Shown one piece after another: positions 9,497-18,210 of a DNA stretch of 64,000 nt. The notes under the pieces are model-generated. The model was given only the letters and a program-made list of their open reading frames with translations. It was not told where the DNA came from and did not search any database. The translations under genes were made by a program, and so were the position numbers. This stretch comes from Rhodovarius crocodyli (GTDB lineage Bacteria > Pseudomonadota > Alphaproteobacteria > Acetobacterales > Acetobacteraceae). The first letter of the stretch is position 1. The number at the start of each line of letters is the position of its first letter. The DNA is taken from NCBI GenBank assembly GCA_945901085.1, contig CAMDJV010000012.1:1-64000 (forward strand), written 5' to 3'.

Positions 9497-10431
9497 CGGT
9501 TGGATAGCCCCAATTCTTGCAACAAAGTGCGGTTGACTGCCGCCTCGGCCAGAAATCTCGCGCGGAAAGCGGCACCAGGCAGAAAGCTGGGTCCTGCATT
9601 CAGTCGTTCTGCGGCGTTACGAAAACCCTCGCTCGCCACCGCCGCCTCGCAGGCACGCTCCAGCACCGCCGCCATGGCATCCGGCAGGCCCAGCGGCGCC
9701 AATAGCCCGCCATAGGTGCTGCCATTCATCGGCATACCAAGTTCAGCACTCGTGGGCACCTCCGGCAGGCCTGGCATCCGCCGATCTGCCAATACCGCCA
9801 AAGCCTGCAAGCCGGTGCTGGCCGGAATGCTGGCCGATTCGGCAAAGGCCATGATGGTGCCCCCCAGCGCCGCCGCTGCCATAGGCCCGGCACCGGTATA
9901 GGACACCATCAACCCATCCACCCCCGCCGCGCGGAGCAATTGGGCGAAGAGAATATGCTGCGTGCTGCCCTGCCCTGGCGCACCATAAACCAGCGCCTCC
10001 TTTCCCGTACGGGCAAAGGCGATCATTCCCCTGAGGTCGCTGAACGGCGCATTGCGGCCAAGAATGACAACCTGCGGATTGTCATAGAATTGGCAAATAT
10101 AGCGAAACCCATCGGCCTGATACGGCGTGGCCTGCAAAAAGGGCTGGGTGGTGATGGCATTATTGGGCGAGACGCCAATGGTGAGACCATCCGGCCGGGC
10201 ACGCGCCACCTCGGCATTGCCAATGGCCCCAGCCGCACCGCCACGATTGACCCCCACCACCGAAACCCCCAATGCGCGGGACAATTCCGCCTGCAAGGCC
10301 CGCGCCATGAGGTCGGTATTACCGCCGGGCGGATAGGGGATGATGAGCTGCACGGGGCGGCTGGGATAAGCCTCCTGCGCCGCAGCGGGCAGCAAGAGGG
10401 CAAGGCTGAGCAGAAGGGCGCGGATGATCAT
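9493..10431 (-). CDS. TctC/Bug family receptor inside the hem gene run
   Basis: A 312-residue secreted receptor with a signal peptide ending in AAAQEA, then IPYPPGGNTD, VNRGGAAG, and a GAPGQGST-like binding-loop region. It is coupled to hemJ by an ATGA overlap at its end and follows the HAD gene by 12 bases, so it is probably transcribed with the heme genes. The usual HVPYRG motif is replaced by MVSYTGAGP, so the ligand pocket may differ from its four relatives in the window. No membrane partner is nearby. Confidence 0.88.
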   Translation of the reverse strand: MIIRALLLSLALLLPAAAQEAYPSRPVQLIIPYPPGGNTDLMARALQAELSRALGVSVVGVNRGGAAGAIGNAEVARARPDGLTIGVSPNNAITTQPFLQATPYQADGFRYICQFYDNPQVVILGRNAPFSDLRGMIAFARTGKEALVYGAPGQGSTQHILFAQLLRAAGVDGLMVSYTGAGPMAAAALGGTIMAFAESASIPASTGLQALAVLADRRMPGLPEVPTSAELGMPMNGSTYGGLLAPLGLPDAMAAVLERACEAAVASEGFRNAAERLNAGPSFLPGAAFRARFLAEAAVNRTLLQELGLSNR

Positions 10432-10443
10432 CCGGCAAAGCTA

Positions 10444-11085
10444 TCAGAGGCCAAGCAGCCCTGGCAGTGCCTCCATCCGATCAAATGGCAGGGCACCGGC
10501 GGCGGTCAGCGCCTCGGCCGAGGTATCACGGCAAAACCCCAAAACCCGACACCCCGCGGCCAGCCCTGCCTGCACCCCGGTCACGCTATCCTCCACCACC
10601 ACGCAATCAGCGGCCCGGGCACCGCAGGCCTGTGCGGCGGCCAGATAAATATCCGGCGCTGGCTTTGGCCGGGCGACATCTTCGAAGCTGAAGCGACGCT
10701 CACCAAAAATATCGGTCAGCGCCAGGCGCTCCATCTTCATCGCCAATTCCCGGCGGGAGGAATTGGAAGCCACCGCCACTGGCCGCCGCGCCGCCACATG
10801 CTGAAGCGCCGCAATGGCGCCAGGGATGGCCATCGTCTCCTCCTCCAGCATGAGGGTGATGCGCCGCGACAAGCCCTGTTCCCAACCAGGTGGCAATGGG
10901 CCGGTGCGGGCCTCGATCAGCGGCCGCATATCCGGCCAGGCCATACCCAAAAATTCATGCCGCGCCTGCTCGGCATTCATCACCCAGCCCAGGGCCGAGA
11001 GTTCGGCGGAAACCAACTGGTTCACCACCATTTCGGTATCTGCCAAGACGCCGTCACAGTCGAACAGCACGGCGGAGAGGATCAC
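10444..11085 (-). CDS. HAD-superfamily phosphatase (beta-phosphoglucomutase-like)
   Basis: A 213-residue hydrolase with motif I FDCDGVLADTE near residues 7-17, a small alpha cap, motif II VASNSS, the motif III Lys in KPAPDIYL, and motif IV EDSVTG. These are the nucleophile and acid-base residues of subfamily I HAD phosphatases. I place the start at a GTG at 11085 that overlaps the hemH stop (GTGA), which puts motif I at the normal distance from the N-terminus; an in-frame ATG 69 bases upstream would overlap hemH further. The substrate is unknown; a sugar phosphate is likely for this group. Confidence 0.85.
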   Translation of the reverse strand: MILSAVLFDCDGVLADTEMVVNQLVSAELSALGWVMNAEQARHEFLGMAWPDMRPLIEARTGPLPPGWEQGLSRRITLMLEEETMAIPGAIAALQHVAARRPVAVASNSSRRELAMKMERLALTDIFGERRFSFEDVARPKPAPDIYLAAAQACGARAADCVVVEDSVTGVQAGLAAGCRVLGFCRDTSAEALTAAGALPFDRMEALPGLLGL

Positions 11086-12146
11086 GCCGCGGCTTTCGCG
11101 TGCGGGCAATCCTTGTGGTTTTTCGGGCATTGCCGCGCGCCGGCAAAGCTGCACAGCGCCCGCGGCGTGGCAGCCGTCCGCCGCACCAGCCCAGCCAATG
11201 CCGCGATGAAACCTGCATCGCTATTCTGCGCCGGCACCCGGAAATAGCCAGGAACGCCAACATGGTCGGCCTCCTCGCGGTATTCCACATCCAGTTCCAC
11301 CAGCGTCTCGGAATGTTCGGAGACAAAGGCGATGGGGCAAATCAGCAGCGCCACCTTTTCCGCGCCCGCCCGCTCAATCTCGGCATCAGTGGCGGGGCCA
11401 ATCCATTTTTGCGGCGTGACGCGGGATTGGTAGCAAACCTTCCAATCGAGATTGGCAATATCCAGCCGCTCGACAATCCTATCCGTCGTGCGTTCAACTT
11501 GCCACTGATAGGGGTCGCCGCGCTTGACGATGCTCTCCGGCAGGCCATGGGCGCTGAACAAGACGCGCAGCTTCACCGCCGGGTCCAGCTCTGCCCTGGC
11601 CTTGTCATAAGCCTCGCGCACGATGCGCGCGGTGGCGGTGGCGAAACCATCATCGGAATGCCAGCAGCAGAGGGTTTGCACTGGAATATCAAGGCCAATG
11701 GCGCGGCAGGCGTCACCCCAGGCGGTCATGCTGCTGCCTGTCGTGGTGGTGGAGAATTGCGGATAGAGCGGCACCAGCATCACGCGCTCCGCACCCCAAT
11801 CCTTCACCGCCTGCGCCGCTTCCTCTGAAAACGGGTGCCAGTAGCGCATGGCGACAAAGCAGCGATATTCGCTCTCCTCATCACCCGCCAGCGCCGCCTG
11901 CAAGGTTTCCGCCTGCTCGTTGGTGAGTTCCAGCAAGGGCGATTTGCCGCCCAGCACGGCATAATTCTCCTGCGCCGCCCGGGTGCGCCGCTTGGCGATG
12001 AATTTACCCAGCCACGGCCGGATGAAACCCGGCACGCGCAGAATCGCAGGGTCGCAGAACAGGTTGGTCAGGAAGGGTTGTACTGCGTCCGGGCTATCAG
12101 GGCCGCCCAGGTTCAGCAGCACGACCGCTGTTTTGGGGCGGGTCAT
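11082..12146 (-). CDS. hemH: Ferrochelatase
   Basis: A 354-residue enzyme inserting ferrous iron into protoporphyrin IX, the last step of protoheme synthesis. The start is typical (VVLLNLGGPDSPDAV), followed by YRCFVAMRYWHPFSEEA, and FSAHGLPESIVKRGDPY, which carries the catalytic His. Near the C-terminus SEHSETLVELDVEY matches the family. The short Cys-containing tail (after residue 335) is not enough to call a cluster ligand set. It lies 31 bases downstream of hemE and is coupled to the HAD gene. Confidence 0.96.
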   Translation of the reverse strand: MTRPKTAVVLLNLGGPDSPDAVQPFLTNLFCDPAILRVPGFIRPWLGKFIAKRRTRAAQENYAVLGGKSPLLELTNEQAETLQAALAGDEESEYRCFVAMRYWHPFSEEAAQAVKDWGAERVMLVPLYPQFSTTTTGSSMTAWGDACRAIGLDIPVQTLCCWHSDDGFATATARIVREAYDKARAELDPAVKLRVLFSAHGLPESIVKRGDPYQWQVERTTDRIVERLDIANLDWKVCYQSRVTPQKWIGPATDAEIERAGAEKVALLICPIAFVSEHSETLVELDVEYREEADHVGVPGYFRVPAQNSDAGFIAALAGLVRRTAATPRALCSFAGARQCPKNHKDCPHAKAAA

Positions 12147-12177
12147 AAATGGGGAGATACCGATGCCAGCGCGGGAT

Positions 12178-13215
12178 TCAACCCCCTCGCACGAGACGAA
12201 GCAGCGCCGTCACATGTTCGATGGGCGTTTCCTTCTCGATCCCATGCCCCAGGTTGAAGATGAAGGGGCGCCCACGCATCGCGCTCAGCAGGCTGCGGGC
12301 CTCGGTTTCCAGCGCAATACCGCCGGTCATCAGCACCAACGGGTCCAGATTGCCCTGCAAGGCCATTTCGGGTGCGACATTGGCCGCGGCCCAGCGCGGG
12401 TCCATCGCCGTATCCATGCCAATGCCCTGCATGCCGGTGCGGCTGGCATAATCGGCCAGCATGGGCCCCGCCAGGCGCGGGAAGCCGATCACCGGAATAT
12501 GCGGCGCCGCCTGGGCCAGGGCGCGGCGGATGGCGGCGGTAGGGTCGATCACCCAGCGGCGGAACTGGCTGGGAGAGAGCAGGCCGGACCAGCTGTCGAA
12601 CAGCATCAGCACCTCGGCGCCTGCCTCCACCTGGGCGAGCAAATAATCCACGCTGGCATCCGTCAGCACCCGAATCAGCCGGGCAAAAAATTGCGGATCC
12701 GAATAGGCAAGCTGGCGGACACGGGCGAAATCACTGCCGCCGCGGCCCTCAACCATGTAGCAGGCCACGGTGAAGGGCGACCCGGCAAAGCCGATCAGCG
12801 TGGTTTTGGAATTGGCTTCATCAAGGGCGGCACGCACCCGGGAGACGGTTTCGAAGATCGGCGCCGCGGCAGCCCGCAGCTCGCCCGGGCGCAGCGCCGC
12901 CAAGCCTGCCATATCGGTGATCGGCGTCAGGCGCGGCCCCTCGCCCTCCTCCATCCACAGCTTCTGCCCCATCGCCCAGGGCACCATCAGGATATCGCTG
13001 AACAGGATGGCGCCATCCATGCCGTAGCGCCTGACCGGTTGCAGCGTCACCTCGGCGGCCAGCTCGGGATTGGTGACGAGGTTGAGGAAGCTGCCAGCCT
13101 CCGCCCTCGTCGCCTTATATTCCGGCAAATGACGGCCGGCCTGGCGCATCATCCACACGGGGGGGGGCCAGACTGGCTGGCCGGAGAGGACGGTGAGAAT
13201 GGGTTTCGCGATCAT
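12178..13215 (-). CDS. hemE: Uroporphyrinogen decarboxylase
   Basis: A 345-residue enzyme converting uroporphyrinogen III to coproporphyrinogen III. Signatures are WMMRQAGRHLPEY at about residues 22-34 (the substrate-binding Arg loop), GFAGSPFT, and GNLDP near residue 300. The ATG at 13215 gives the standard N-terminus; the in-frame extension upstream runs into the putative origin and is not conserved-looking. hemE flanks oriC in many alphaproteobacteria, and here too it points away from a long gene-free stretch. The origin-proximal end contains an unusual homopolymeric run of G residues near 13160. Confidence 0.97.
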   Translation of the reverse strand: MIAKPILTVLSGQPVWPPPVWMMRQAGRHLPEYKATRAEAGSFLNLVTNPELAAEVTLQPVRRYGMDGAILFSDILMVPWAMGQKLWMEEGEGPRLTPITDMAGLAALRPGELRAAAAPIFETVSRVRAALDEANSKTTLIGFAGSPFTVACYMVEGRGGSDFARVRQLAYSDPQFFARLIRVLTDASVDYLLAQVEAGAEVLMLFDSWSGLLSPSQFRRWVIDPTAAIRRALAQAAPHIPVIGFPRLAGPMLADYASRTGMQGIGMDTAMDPRWAAANVAPEMALQGNLDPLVLMTGGIALETEARSLLSAMRGRPFIFNLGHGIEKETPIEHVTALLRLVRGG

Positions 13216-13232
13216 CGCCGCTACTATGCGCA

Positions 13233-13648
13233 ACAAAACAAGATTTGATAAAGGTATGGGCTGTAGTAGGGCCTGTGGATAGCAAGGAACCCCGCTCACA
13301 CCGAGCTTTGCCCCCAGCTGTCCCCGAGGGGCGCCGCCTGATTCTGCCCTTGATTGCCATGGCTTGGCGGTTTCATCCCCAGCTTGCACCCAATGCGGTG
13401 CCCGGCGGGGCAAATTTGTTCGAATGTGCATTGCATCCCCGACTCAACCGCAGCCGGGATGAGGCCTTGATTCCATCCCCATGACTCAGTGCCATCCCCG
13501 AACACCAGCAAGAATGGTTCACCGAACCACCCACATGGATCTGGCCTCTGACAGCATGGGCGAGACGCTGGGTTCGATGGCCCCTGCGCTGCTGTGGGCT
13601 GATCGGTGGTTGCGGCTGCGCTTGCGCCTTAATCGCCTCGCTGGTGGT
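13233..13648. repeat. Origin-region tandem duplication, copy A
   Basis: Aligns with copy B at a constant offset of 585 bases from ACAAAACAAGATT (13233) through the TGTGGATAG box and the block GCATCCCCGACTCAACCG to the ppsR fragment. By eye, 81 of 100 bases match in 13421-13520 against 14006-14105, with no gap. Copy A is less AT-rich than B at its left end (29 of 50 against 35 of 50) and has CCATCCCCA where B has TTATCCCCA, so it looks like the decaying copy. Confidence 0.85.
13274..13282 (-). promoter_or_regulatory. DnaA-box-like 9-mer (copy A)
   Basis: TGTGGATAG on the plus strand reads CTATCCACA on the minus strand, one mismatch from the consensus TTATCCACA. An identical box sits at the matching place in copy B. 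Confidence 0.5.
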
Positions 13649-13651
13649 TGA
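13514..13651 (+). pseudogene. Truncated duplicate of the ppsR 5' end
   Basis: An open frame of 45 codons from ATG 13514, exactly 585 bases before the ppsR ATG. It begins MVHRTT and keeps SDS-GETL, then DRWLRLRLRLNRL, which aligns with [17 protein letters not shown] of the real gene after loss of roughly nine codons, and stops at TGA 13649-13651. The catalytic P-loop part is absent. It is a by-product of the origin-region duplication. The frame is still open, so a short peptide could be made, but nothing suggests it is. Confidence 0.8.
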
Positions 13652-13717
13652 TCGGCCTCACCCACCGCAGCCCGCGCGCGCCACCTGATGCAGTAGGGCG
13701 GCACATGCACCGAGCCA

Positions 13718-13726
13718 AGATCCACA
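13718..13726 (+). promoter_or_regulatory. DnaA-box-like 9-mer in the unique spacer
   Basis: AGATCCACA, two mismatches from TTATCCACA and one from the Caulobacter-type TGATCCACA. It lies in the unique segment between the two repeat copies. Confidence 0.4.
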
Positions 13727-13811
13727 ATAATTCCATTGCATGCGATGATTTCGCCTGCAAGCTTTTTGGCTTTGCAAGCAGCCGCGGGCTTTCCCCACCA
13801 ACGCCGCTCCC

Positions 13812-13820
13812 TTCTCCACA
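13812..13820 (+). promoter_or_regulatory. DnaA-box-like 9-mer beside the AT-rich stretch
   Basis: TTCTCCACA, one mismatch from consensus, touching the start of the AT-rich stretch of copy B. That arrangement resembles a DnaA box flanking a DNA unwinding element. Confidence 0.45.
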
Positions 13821-13858
13821 AAACAAGATTCAGTAAAAAATTTGGTAGTAGTATTGTC

Positions 13859-13867
13859 TGTGGATAG
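13859..13867 (-). promoter_or_regulatory. DnaA-box-like 9-mer (copy B)
   Basis: TGTGGATAG (minus-strand CTATCCACA), one mismatch from consensus, on the other flank of the AT-rich stretch. Identical to the box at 13274. Confidence 0.5.
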
Positions 13868-14057
13868 CGAGGAACCCCGCTTGCCGCCTGCTTTAACCCC
13901 CTCCTCTCCCCGCAGCAGGGTGGTGATTCTCCTCTTGATTCCCGTGGTTTGGCCGTTTCGTCCCCAGCTTGCACCCAATGCGATGGTCGGCGGGGCGAAG
14001 TTGTTCCATTGTGCATTGCATCCCCGACTCAACCGAGCCCAGGATGAAACCCTGATT

Positions 14058-14066
14058 TTATCCCCA
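14058..14066 (+). promoter_or_regulatory. DnaA-box-like 9-mer upstream of ppsR
   Basis: TTATCCCCA, one mismatch from consensus, 33 bases before the ppsR start. Copy A has CCATCCCCA here. Several other ATCCCC motifs (for example CTATCCCCG at 14077) surround it and may be weak sites. Confidence 0.4.
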
Positions 14067-14098
14067 TGACTCAGCTCTATCCCCGGACACCGCCAACA

Positions 14099-14989
14099 AT
14101 GGTCCACCGCACCACCAACCTTCATCTGGTCTCCGACAGCACGGGCGAGACATTAAATTCGATCGCACGCGCCGCGCTCTCCCGCTTTGAGGAGCATCAT
14201 GTGGTGCATCACCGCTGGTCACTGGTGCGCTCGCGCCTCAATCTAGACCGGGTGCTGGAAGGCATTGAGCACGAGCCCGGCCCTGTCCTCTTCACCCTGG
14301 TGGATAAGAGCCTGCGCATGGCGCTGGAGGAGACCTGCGGGCGGCTGGGCGTGGCCTGCCTGTCAGTGCTCGACCCGGTGGTGAACTTGTTGCAGCACGA
14401 GATCGGCACCCGCGCCGTCTCCAAACGTGCCGCCCAGCATGTGATGGATGCGGATTATTTCCGCCGGATCGACGCCATGCATTATGTGCTCGCCCATGAT
14501 GATGGCCAGGGCACTGCCGGCATTGCCAATGCCGATGTCGTGCTCGTGGGTGTCTCACGGTCGAGCAAGACGCCCACCTGCTTCTACCTGGCCAATCGCG
14601 GCGTGAAGGCGGCGAATATCCCCCTGGTGCCCGGGGCGGAATTGCCGCCGGAGCTGGAAAACCCGCCCTGCCCCGTGGTTGGCCTGACCATTGATGTGAG
14701 CGCCCTGGTCGATATCCGCCGCTCCCGGCTGAAAATCATCGGCGCCGGCGGCGTGCGGATGGGCGAGACGGATTACGTGAATATCGAGGCGGTGAAAGCC
14801 GAAATCCTCACCGCCCGCCGGCTTTGCGCATCGCGCGGCTGGCCGGTGATCGACGTCACCCGCCGCAGCATCGAGGAAACCGCGGCCACTGTGCTGCAAC
14901 AGGTCGAATTGTGGCACACCAAGCGTGGCAACCAGGCCGAGCATAGGCCCGAGGACCCCGCCGCCGCCGTGCTGGGGCAACAGACTTGA
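14099..14989 (+). CDS. ppsR: Pyruvate,phosphate dikinase / PEP synthase regulatory protein (DUF299, RP001 homologue)
   Basis: A 296-residue bifunctional kinase/pyrophosphorylase that turns PPDK or PEP synthase off and on by ADP-dependent phosphorylation and phosphate-dependent removal. Seen here are the N-terminal LVSDSTGET, the P-loop-like [15 protein letters not shown] near residue 150, NIPLVPG, and the C-terminal [13 protein letters not shown]. The ATG at 14099 is chosen because the N-terminus then matches the family and the duplicated fragment begins at the same codon. The tail after residue ~275 is longer than usual. It is coupled to maf by a TTGA overlap. The hemE-oriC-RP001 arrangement places it next to the origin. 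Confidence 0.95.
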   Translation: MVHRTTNLHLVSDSTGETLNSIARAALSRFEEHHVVHHRWSLVRSRLNLDRVLEGIEHEPGPVLFTLVDKSLRMALEETCGRLGVACLSVLDPVVNLLQHEIGTRAVSKRAAQHVMDADYFRRIDAMHYVLAHDDGQGTAGIANADVVLVGVSRSSKTPTCFYLANRGVKAANIPLVPGAELPPELENPPCPVVGLTIDVSALVDIRRSRLKIIGAGGVRMGETDYVNIEAVKAEILTARRLCASRGWPVIDVTRRSIEETAATVLQQVELWHTKRGNQAEHRPEDPAAAVLGQQT

Positions 14990-15597
14990 TTCAGGCCGCA
15001 TCACCATCGCTGATTCTGGCCAGTGCCTCGGCCAGCCGCCGCGCGCTGCTGGACGCGGCAGGCTTGCGCTATCAGGCCGTTCCCGCCGCCATGGACGAGG
15101 CAGCGCTGAAAGAGGCCGCCCAGGCCGAGGGTCTGCGCGCTGGCGATGCAGCGGTGATGCTGGCCGATGCCAAGGCCCGCCAGGTTGCCCGCCGCGACCC
15201 CGAAGCCCTGGTGATCGGCAGCGACCAATTGCTGGTGATGGGCGAGCGTTGGTTCGACAAGCCGCGCGACATGGCCGAGGCGGCGGCGCATTTGCGCGCG
15301 TTCAGCGGCCAGAGCCACCAGCTGGTCAATGGAACCGTCGCCTGGCGCTTTGGCCAGCGGGTCTGGCAGAATGTCGCAGTGGCGACGCTGCATGTCCGCC
15401 CGCTCTCGGATGAGTTCATCGCCGCCTATCTGGCGGCCGAGGGGCAGGCATTGCTGGCCACCGTCGGCGCCTATCGGCTGGAGGCGGCGGGGGTGCATCT
15501 GTTCCAGCGCATCGAAGGCGAGCACAGCACCATACTGGGTCTCGCCATGCTGCCCTTGCTGGGGTTTTTGCGCCAGCATGGGGTGCTGCGGGGCTGA
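14986..15597 (+). CDS. maf: Maf family nucleoside triphosphate pyrophosphatase
   Basis: A 203-residue Maf/Ham1-like house-cleaning enzyme that hydrolyses nucleoside triphosphates, including modified ones, to monophosphates. It shows [18 protein letters not shown] at the N-terminus, VIGSDQLL (catalytic Asp) near residue 80, FDKPRD, and [17 protein letters not shown] near the end. Translation appears to start at TTG 14986, which overlaps the ppsR stop, and no better start is visible. In relatives aroE, coaE and dnaQ often follow; here the next genes are unrelated and on the other strand. Confidence 0.92.
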   Translation: MIQAASPSLILASASASRRALLDAAGLRYQAVPAAMDEAALKEAAQAEGLRAGDAAVMLADAKARQVARRDPEALVIGSDQLLVMGERWFDKPRDMAEAAAHLRAFSGQSHQLVNGTVAWRFGQRVWQNVAVATLHVRPLSDEFIAAYLAAEGQALLATVGAYRLEAAGVHLFQRIEGEHSTILGLAMLPLLGFLRQHGVLRG

Positions 15598-15609
15598 AAG
15601 GTCGCGCTG

Positions 15610-15800
15610 GCAGGTTGTTGAAGAGTGGATAGTGCGGGGAGACAAGATCGAGGGGCTTTGCCCCTCGAGCACCCCAGGAGGAAACTGAGTTTCCTCCACC
15701 TTCGATCAATCAGTGATTTAACAAATTGTTCAAAGGTCCAGGAAAATCATTTTCCTGGTGGGAGAGCGCGAGAGGGCAAAGCCCTTTCGCTCTTTTCCCC
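15610..15800 (+). repeat. Dispersed multi-hairpin intergenic repeat, copy 1
   Basis: Four perfect or near-perfect hairpins in a row: CGAGGGGC/GCCCCTCG (15649-15667), GGAGGAAAC/GTTTCCTCC (15677-15697), CCAGGAAAA/TTTTCCTGG (15738-15758) and a 10-bp arm pair with an AAA loop (15768-15790) followed by TCTTTT. All loops are three bases. The segment lies between convergent maf and the heparinase gene, so it can also act as a terminator from both sides. A second copy lies in inverse orientation at 28921-29090. The remaining gap to 15866 shows nothing else. Confidence 0.8.
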
Positions 15801-15866
15801 CGCCATCACCTTTGTACAGCAGCTTGTTAGAACCATCTCACCATCTGCGCCTTCGGTGAAACGGCG

Positions 15867-17537
15867 CTAGGCACCTTCAATCAGCGGCGCATCGCTGCCA
15901 CCGGCCACCACGCGGCTCACTGCCCAGCGCACTGCTTCGGCATCCGACTCGGCATAGAGCACGATCTGCTGGCTGCGCCTAGTTTCGGCAGCGGCGTAAA
16001 CGCTTTCCTCCAGCGCGATGCGCGCACCGCGCGCCCGCAGCCGCCAGCCATGGCCACTGGGCAGCCGCATCAGCACCGCGGCATCATCCTCCACCAGGCT
16101 CGCACTAACCCCGGGGTGGAGGTGAAACCGCACCGCCCAGCTGAGGGTTTCGGTGACGCCGCCGGGCAATTCCACCACATCCTCGCCACGCAAATCATCG
16201 CCGCCTTCGGCCAGATAGAGGGTGCGGCGATGGATGGCGCCAAAGGGCTTGCGCCAGCCATCATGGGTGATTTCCAGCCAATGGGCGTGGTCCTGCTCCT
16301 GCCGCTCGGGCAAGACGCGCTCGGGACGGCGGCCGAGGCCTTCTTCGCGCAATTCGCTGCTATTGGTGTCGGCGAGGGTGAGGGTGGAATGGGCGGCGGT
16401 GGCGCGCAGCGCATCACGCCAGACGGGTTCTGCCGCCGGCGAGGCGCCGCAATTCACGATCAGCCGGTCACGCCCAACGCTCAGCTCGAAGGACATGGTG
16501 CCGGCATGAGAGAACCGGTCCCCCGCGCGGGGCATGCCGGTGGTCAGATCGGGCGCGCGGCCCGGTGGTGGGGCGCCGCAATCCACAATCACCAGGGTGC
16601 GGCTGCCCTGCATGCGGTGGAAGCCGGTGTCTTGCAGCAGCATCGGTGCGCGGCCGCGGGCCTGGCCATGATGCAGCACCAGGTCGACCAGCGTCGCCGG
16701 TTCATCGCGCGTGCCATTGAATAGGGCGAGGCCACCATCCTGGTGGCGATAGAAGCGCAGCGCCTGGCAGGCGCGCTCGATCACCCCACCCAGCTGGGCG
16801 GGGGTATTGGCGCCGGTGCCATGCAGCAGGTTGCGGATCTCGATAAGGTCCTGCAGCGCGGCCAGATGCTGGGCCGGGCTGCGCTCGACATGGCCGCCAT
16901 CAGGGAAGAATTGCCGCTCCAACTCACCAGGCAGCAGGCGTAGGGCGCGGTTCAGCCAGCCCTCCTCCTCGAGCGCCACGGCGGCTGCGATGCCGGCTTT
17001 GAGCACCACCAGCGCGCCGCGATGCGCGGCCTCGGCCGGCAGGCCCGCCACCACGGCGCGGCCATCCAGCGCAAGGCGCGTCAGCAACGCGCGACGAAAA
17101 CCATCATCGGCGGAGGCGGCCAGAAAATCCCAATGGCCGAGCCAGGCGGAAATGCGCGCACCCGCCACTTCCGGCGCCTGGGCCAGATCCTGGCTTGCGC
17201 CATTGGCCAACCAGTCATGCGCGAGGTCACGCGCGCGGACCCTTGCGGCATCGGTGCCCAGGGCGCGCAGGTCCCGCAGCCAGCCAAAGCCATGCGCATG
17301 CGCCCGCCACAGCAGCGGCCCATCCCCGGGTGCCCAGCCAATGCCCGGCTGGTCCGGCGTGCCGGGTTCCAGCGGGCGCACTGTGCCCAGCACATCCAAT
17401 TCACCCGCTAGCAGCCTCGCGCCGCGCGCTGCCTCGCCGGGCCAGAGGTCCTTGAAGGGGCGGGAGGGGGCATCAGGCACGCGCACCGGCTTGAGGCCGG
17501 AAATCCAGCGTCTGGCGTTGCGGATCAGGTCTGGCAT
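15867..17537 (-). CDS. Heparinase II/III family protein
   Basis: A 556-residue protein with an alpha-helical N-terminal half ([24 protein letters not shown] region) and a beta-rich C-terminal half with [13 protein letters not shown] and the [13 protein letters not shown] motif typical of the Heparinase_II_III domain. Alphaproteobacterial members of this group have no proven substrate; cleavage of acidic polysaccharide is only inferred. There is no clear signal peptide. The ATG at 17537 lies 13 bases inside the rpe gene end, and a longer frame would run further into rpe. It is probably cotranscribed with rpe and the RlmM-like gene. Confidence 0.85.
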   Translation of the reverse strand: MPDLIRNARRWISGLKPVRVPDAPSRPFKDLWPGEAARGARLLAGELDVLGTVRPLEPGTPDQPGIGWAPGDGPLLWRAHAHGFGWLRDLRALGTDAARVRARDLAHDWLANGASQDLAQAPEVAGARISAWLGHWDFLAASADDGFRRALLTRLALDGRAVVAGLPAEAAHRGALVVLKAGIAAAVALEEEGWLNRALRLLPGELERQFFPDGGHVERSPAQHLAALQDLIEIRNLLHGTGANTPAQLGGVIERACQALRFYRHQDGGLALFNGTRDEPATLVDLVLHHGQARGRAPMLLQDTGFHRMQGSRTLVIVDCGAPPPGRAPDLTTGMPRAGDRFSHAGTMSFELSVGRDRLIVNCGASPAAEPVWRDALRATAAHSTLTLADTNSSELREEGLGRRPERVLPERQEQDHAHWLEITHDGWRKPFGAIHRRTLYLAEGGDDLRGEDVVELPGGVTETLSWAVRFHLHPGVSASLVEDDAAVLMRLPSGHGWRLRARGARIALEESVYAAAETRRSQQIVLYAESDAEAVRWAVSRVVAGGSDAPLIEGA

Positions 17538-18202
17538 GGCGTTTTCCCTGCCTGTTTCAGCGTGGCGATGGCGCTGGCGTAATCTCCGGCGCCGAAGACC
17601 GCTGTGCCGGCCACCAGCGTATCGGCCCCGGCTACGAGGCAATGTGGCGCGGTGGCGGCGGTGACGCCACCATCGATTTCGAGCGCGATATCGCGCCCCG
17701 TTGCATCGATCATCCGCCGCAGGGCGGCGATCTTGGGCAATTGGCTCATGATGAAGCTCTGCCCGCCAAAGCCTGGATTGACCGTCATGACCATGATGAG
17801 ATCGACCAGATCAAGCACATTCTCGATACTGCTGACGGGTGTGGCGGGGTTGAGTACCACGCCGCATTTCTTGCCCAGGGCGCGGATGGTCTGCAGCGAA
17901 CGGTGCAAATGTGGCCCGGCCTCGGGATGGACCGAGATGATATCGGCGCCAGCCTGTGCGAAGGCCTCCAGATAGGGCTCGGCCGGGGCGATCATCAGAT
18001 GCACATCAAAGGGCATTTTGGTGTGCTGGCGCAGCGCTTTGATCAAGCCGGGGCCGAAGGAGATATTGGGCACAAAATGCCCATCCATGATGTCGAGATG
18101 CAGCCAATCCGCGCCGGCGGCCTCCACCGCGCGCACCTCCTCGGCCAGCCGGGAGAAGTCGGCGGCAAGAAGGCTGGGGCTAATGCGGGGGGTTGGGTGC
18201 AT
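17525..18202 (-). CDS. rpe: Ribulose-phosphate 3-epimerase
   Basis: A 225-residue TIM barrel interconverting ribulose 5-phosphate and xylulose 5-phosphate in the pentose phosphate and Calvin pathways. It shows [13 protein letters not shown] at the N-terminus, the metal-binding [31 protein letters not shown], and EIDGGV with VAGTAVFG for the phosphate. No Calvin-cycle genes are nearby. The gene ends inside the start of the heparinase gene and begins 8 bases after the methyltransferase gene. Confidence 0.96.
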   Translation of the reverse strand: MHPTPRISPSLLAADFSRLAEEVRAVEAAGADWLHLDIMDGHFVPNISFGPGLIKALRQHTKMPFDVHLMIAPAEPYLEAFAQAGADIISVHPEAGPHLHRSLQTIRALGKKCGVVLNPATPVSSIENVLDLVDLIMVMTVNPGFGGQSFIMSQLPKIAALRRMIDATGRDIALEIDGGVTAATAPHCLVAGADTLVAGTAVFGAGDYASAIATLKQAGKTPCQT

Positions 18203-18210
18203 CTGCCTGT

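Larger units (their letters stand above)
13216..14098. other. oriC: Putative chromosomal replication origin (oriC) region
   Basis: 883 bases without a convincing gene, between divergently transcribed hemE and ppsR (the RP001 homologue). This is the position of the origin in Caulobacter and Rickettsia and a recurrent one in alphaproteobacteria (established knowledge). It contains DnaA-box-like 9-mers (TGTGGATAG twice, AGATCCACA, TTCTCCACA, TTATCCCCA), many further ATCCCC motifs, and an AT-rich stretch (35 of 50 bases A/T at 13818-13867) in otherwise GC-rich DNA. The region is internally duplicated. No perfect TTATCCACA is present, so DnaA binding is inferred. Confidence 0.7.
13818..14258. repeat. 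Origin-region tandem duplication, copy B
   Basis: Counterpart of copy A, beginning at ACAAAACAAGATT (13818) and running through the intergenic DNA into the first ~50 codons of intact ppsR. It keeps the AT-rich left end and the near-consensus TTATCCCCA. The 169 bases between the copies (13649-13817) are unique and contain two further DnaA-like 9-mers. Confidence 0.85.

Noticed and set aside
9940-11247. A 435-codon plus-strand open frame
   Set aside because: Antisense to a receptor and the HAD gene; composition is that of a shadow frame.
11983-13248. A 421-codon plus-strand open frame
   Set aside because: Antisense to hemE and the start of hemH.
13629-13826. A short minus-strand open frame in the origin spacer
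   Set aside because: No ribosome site, no recognisable sequence, and it lies across DnaA-like boxes.
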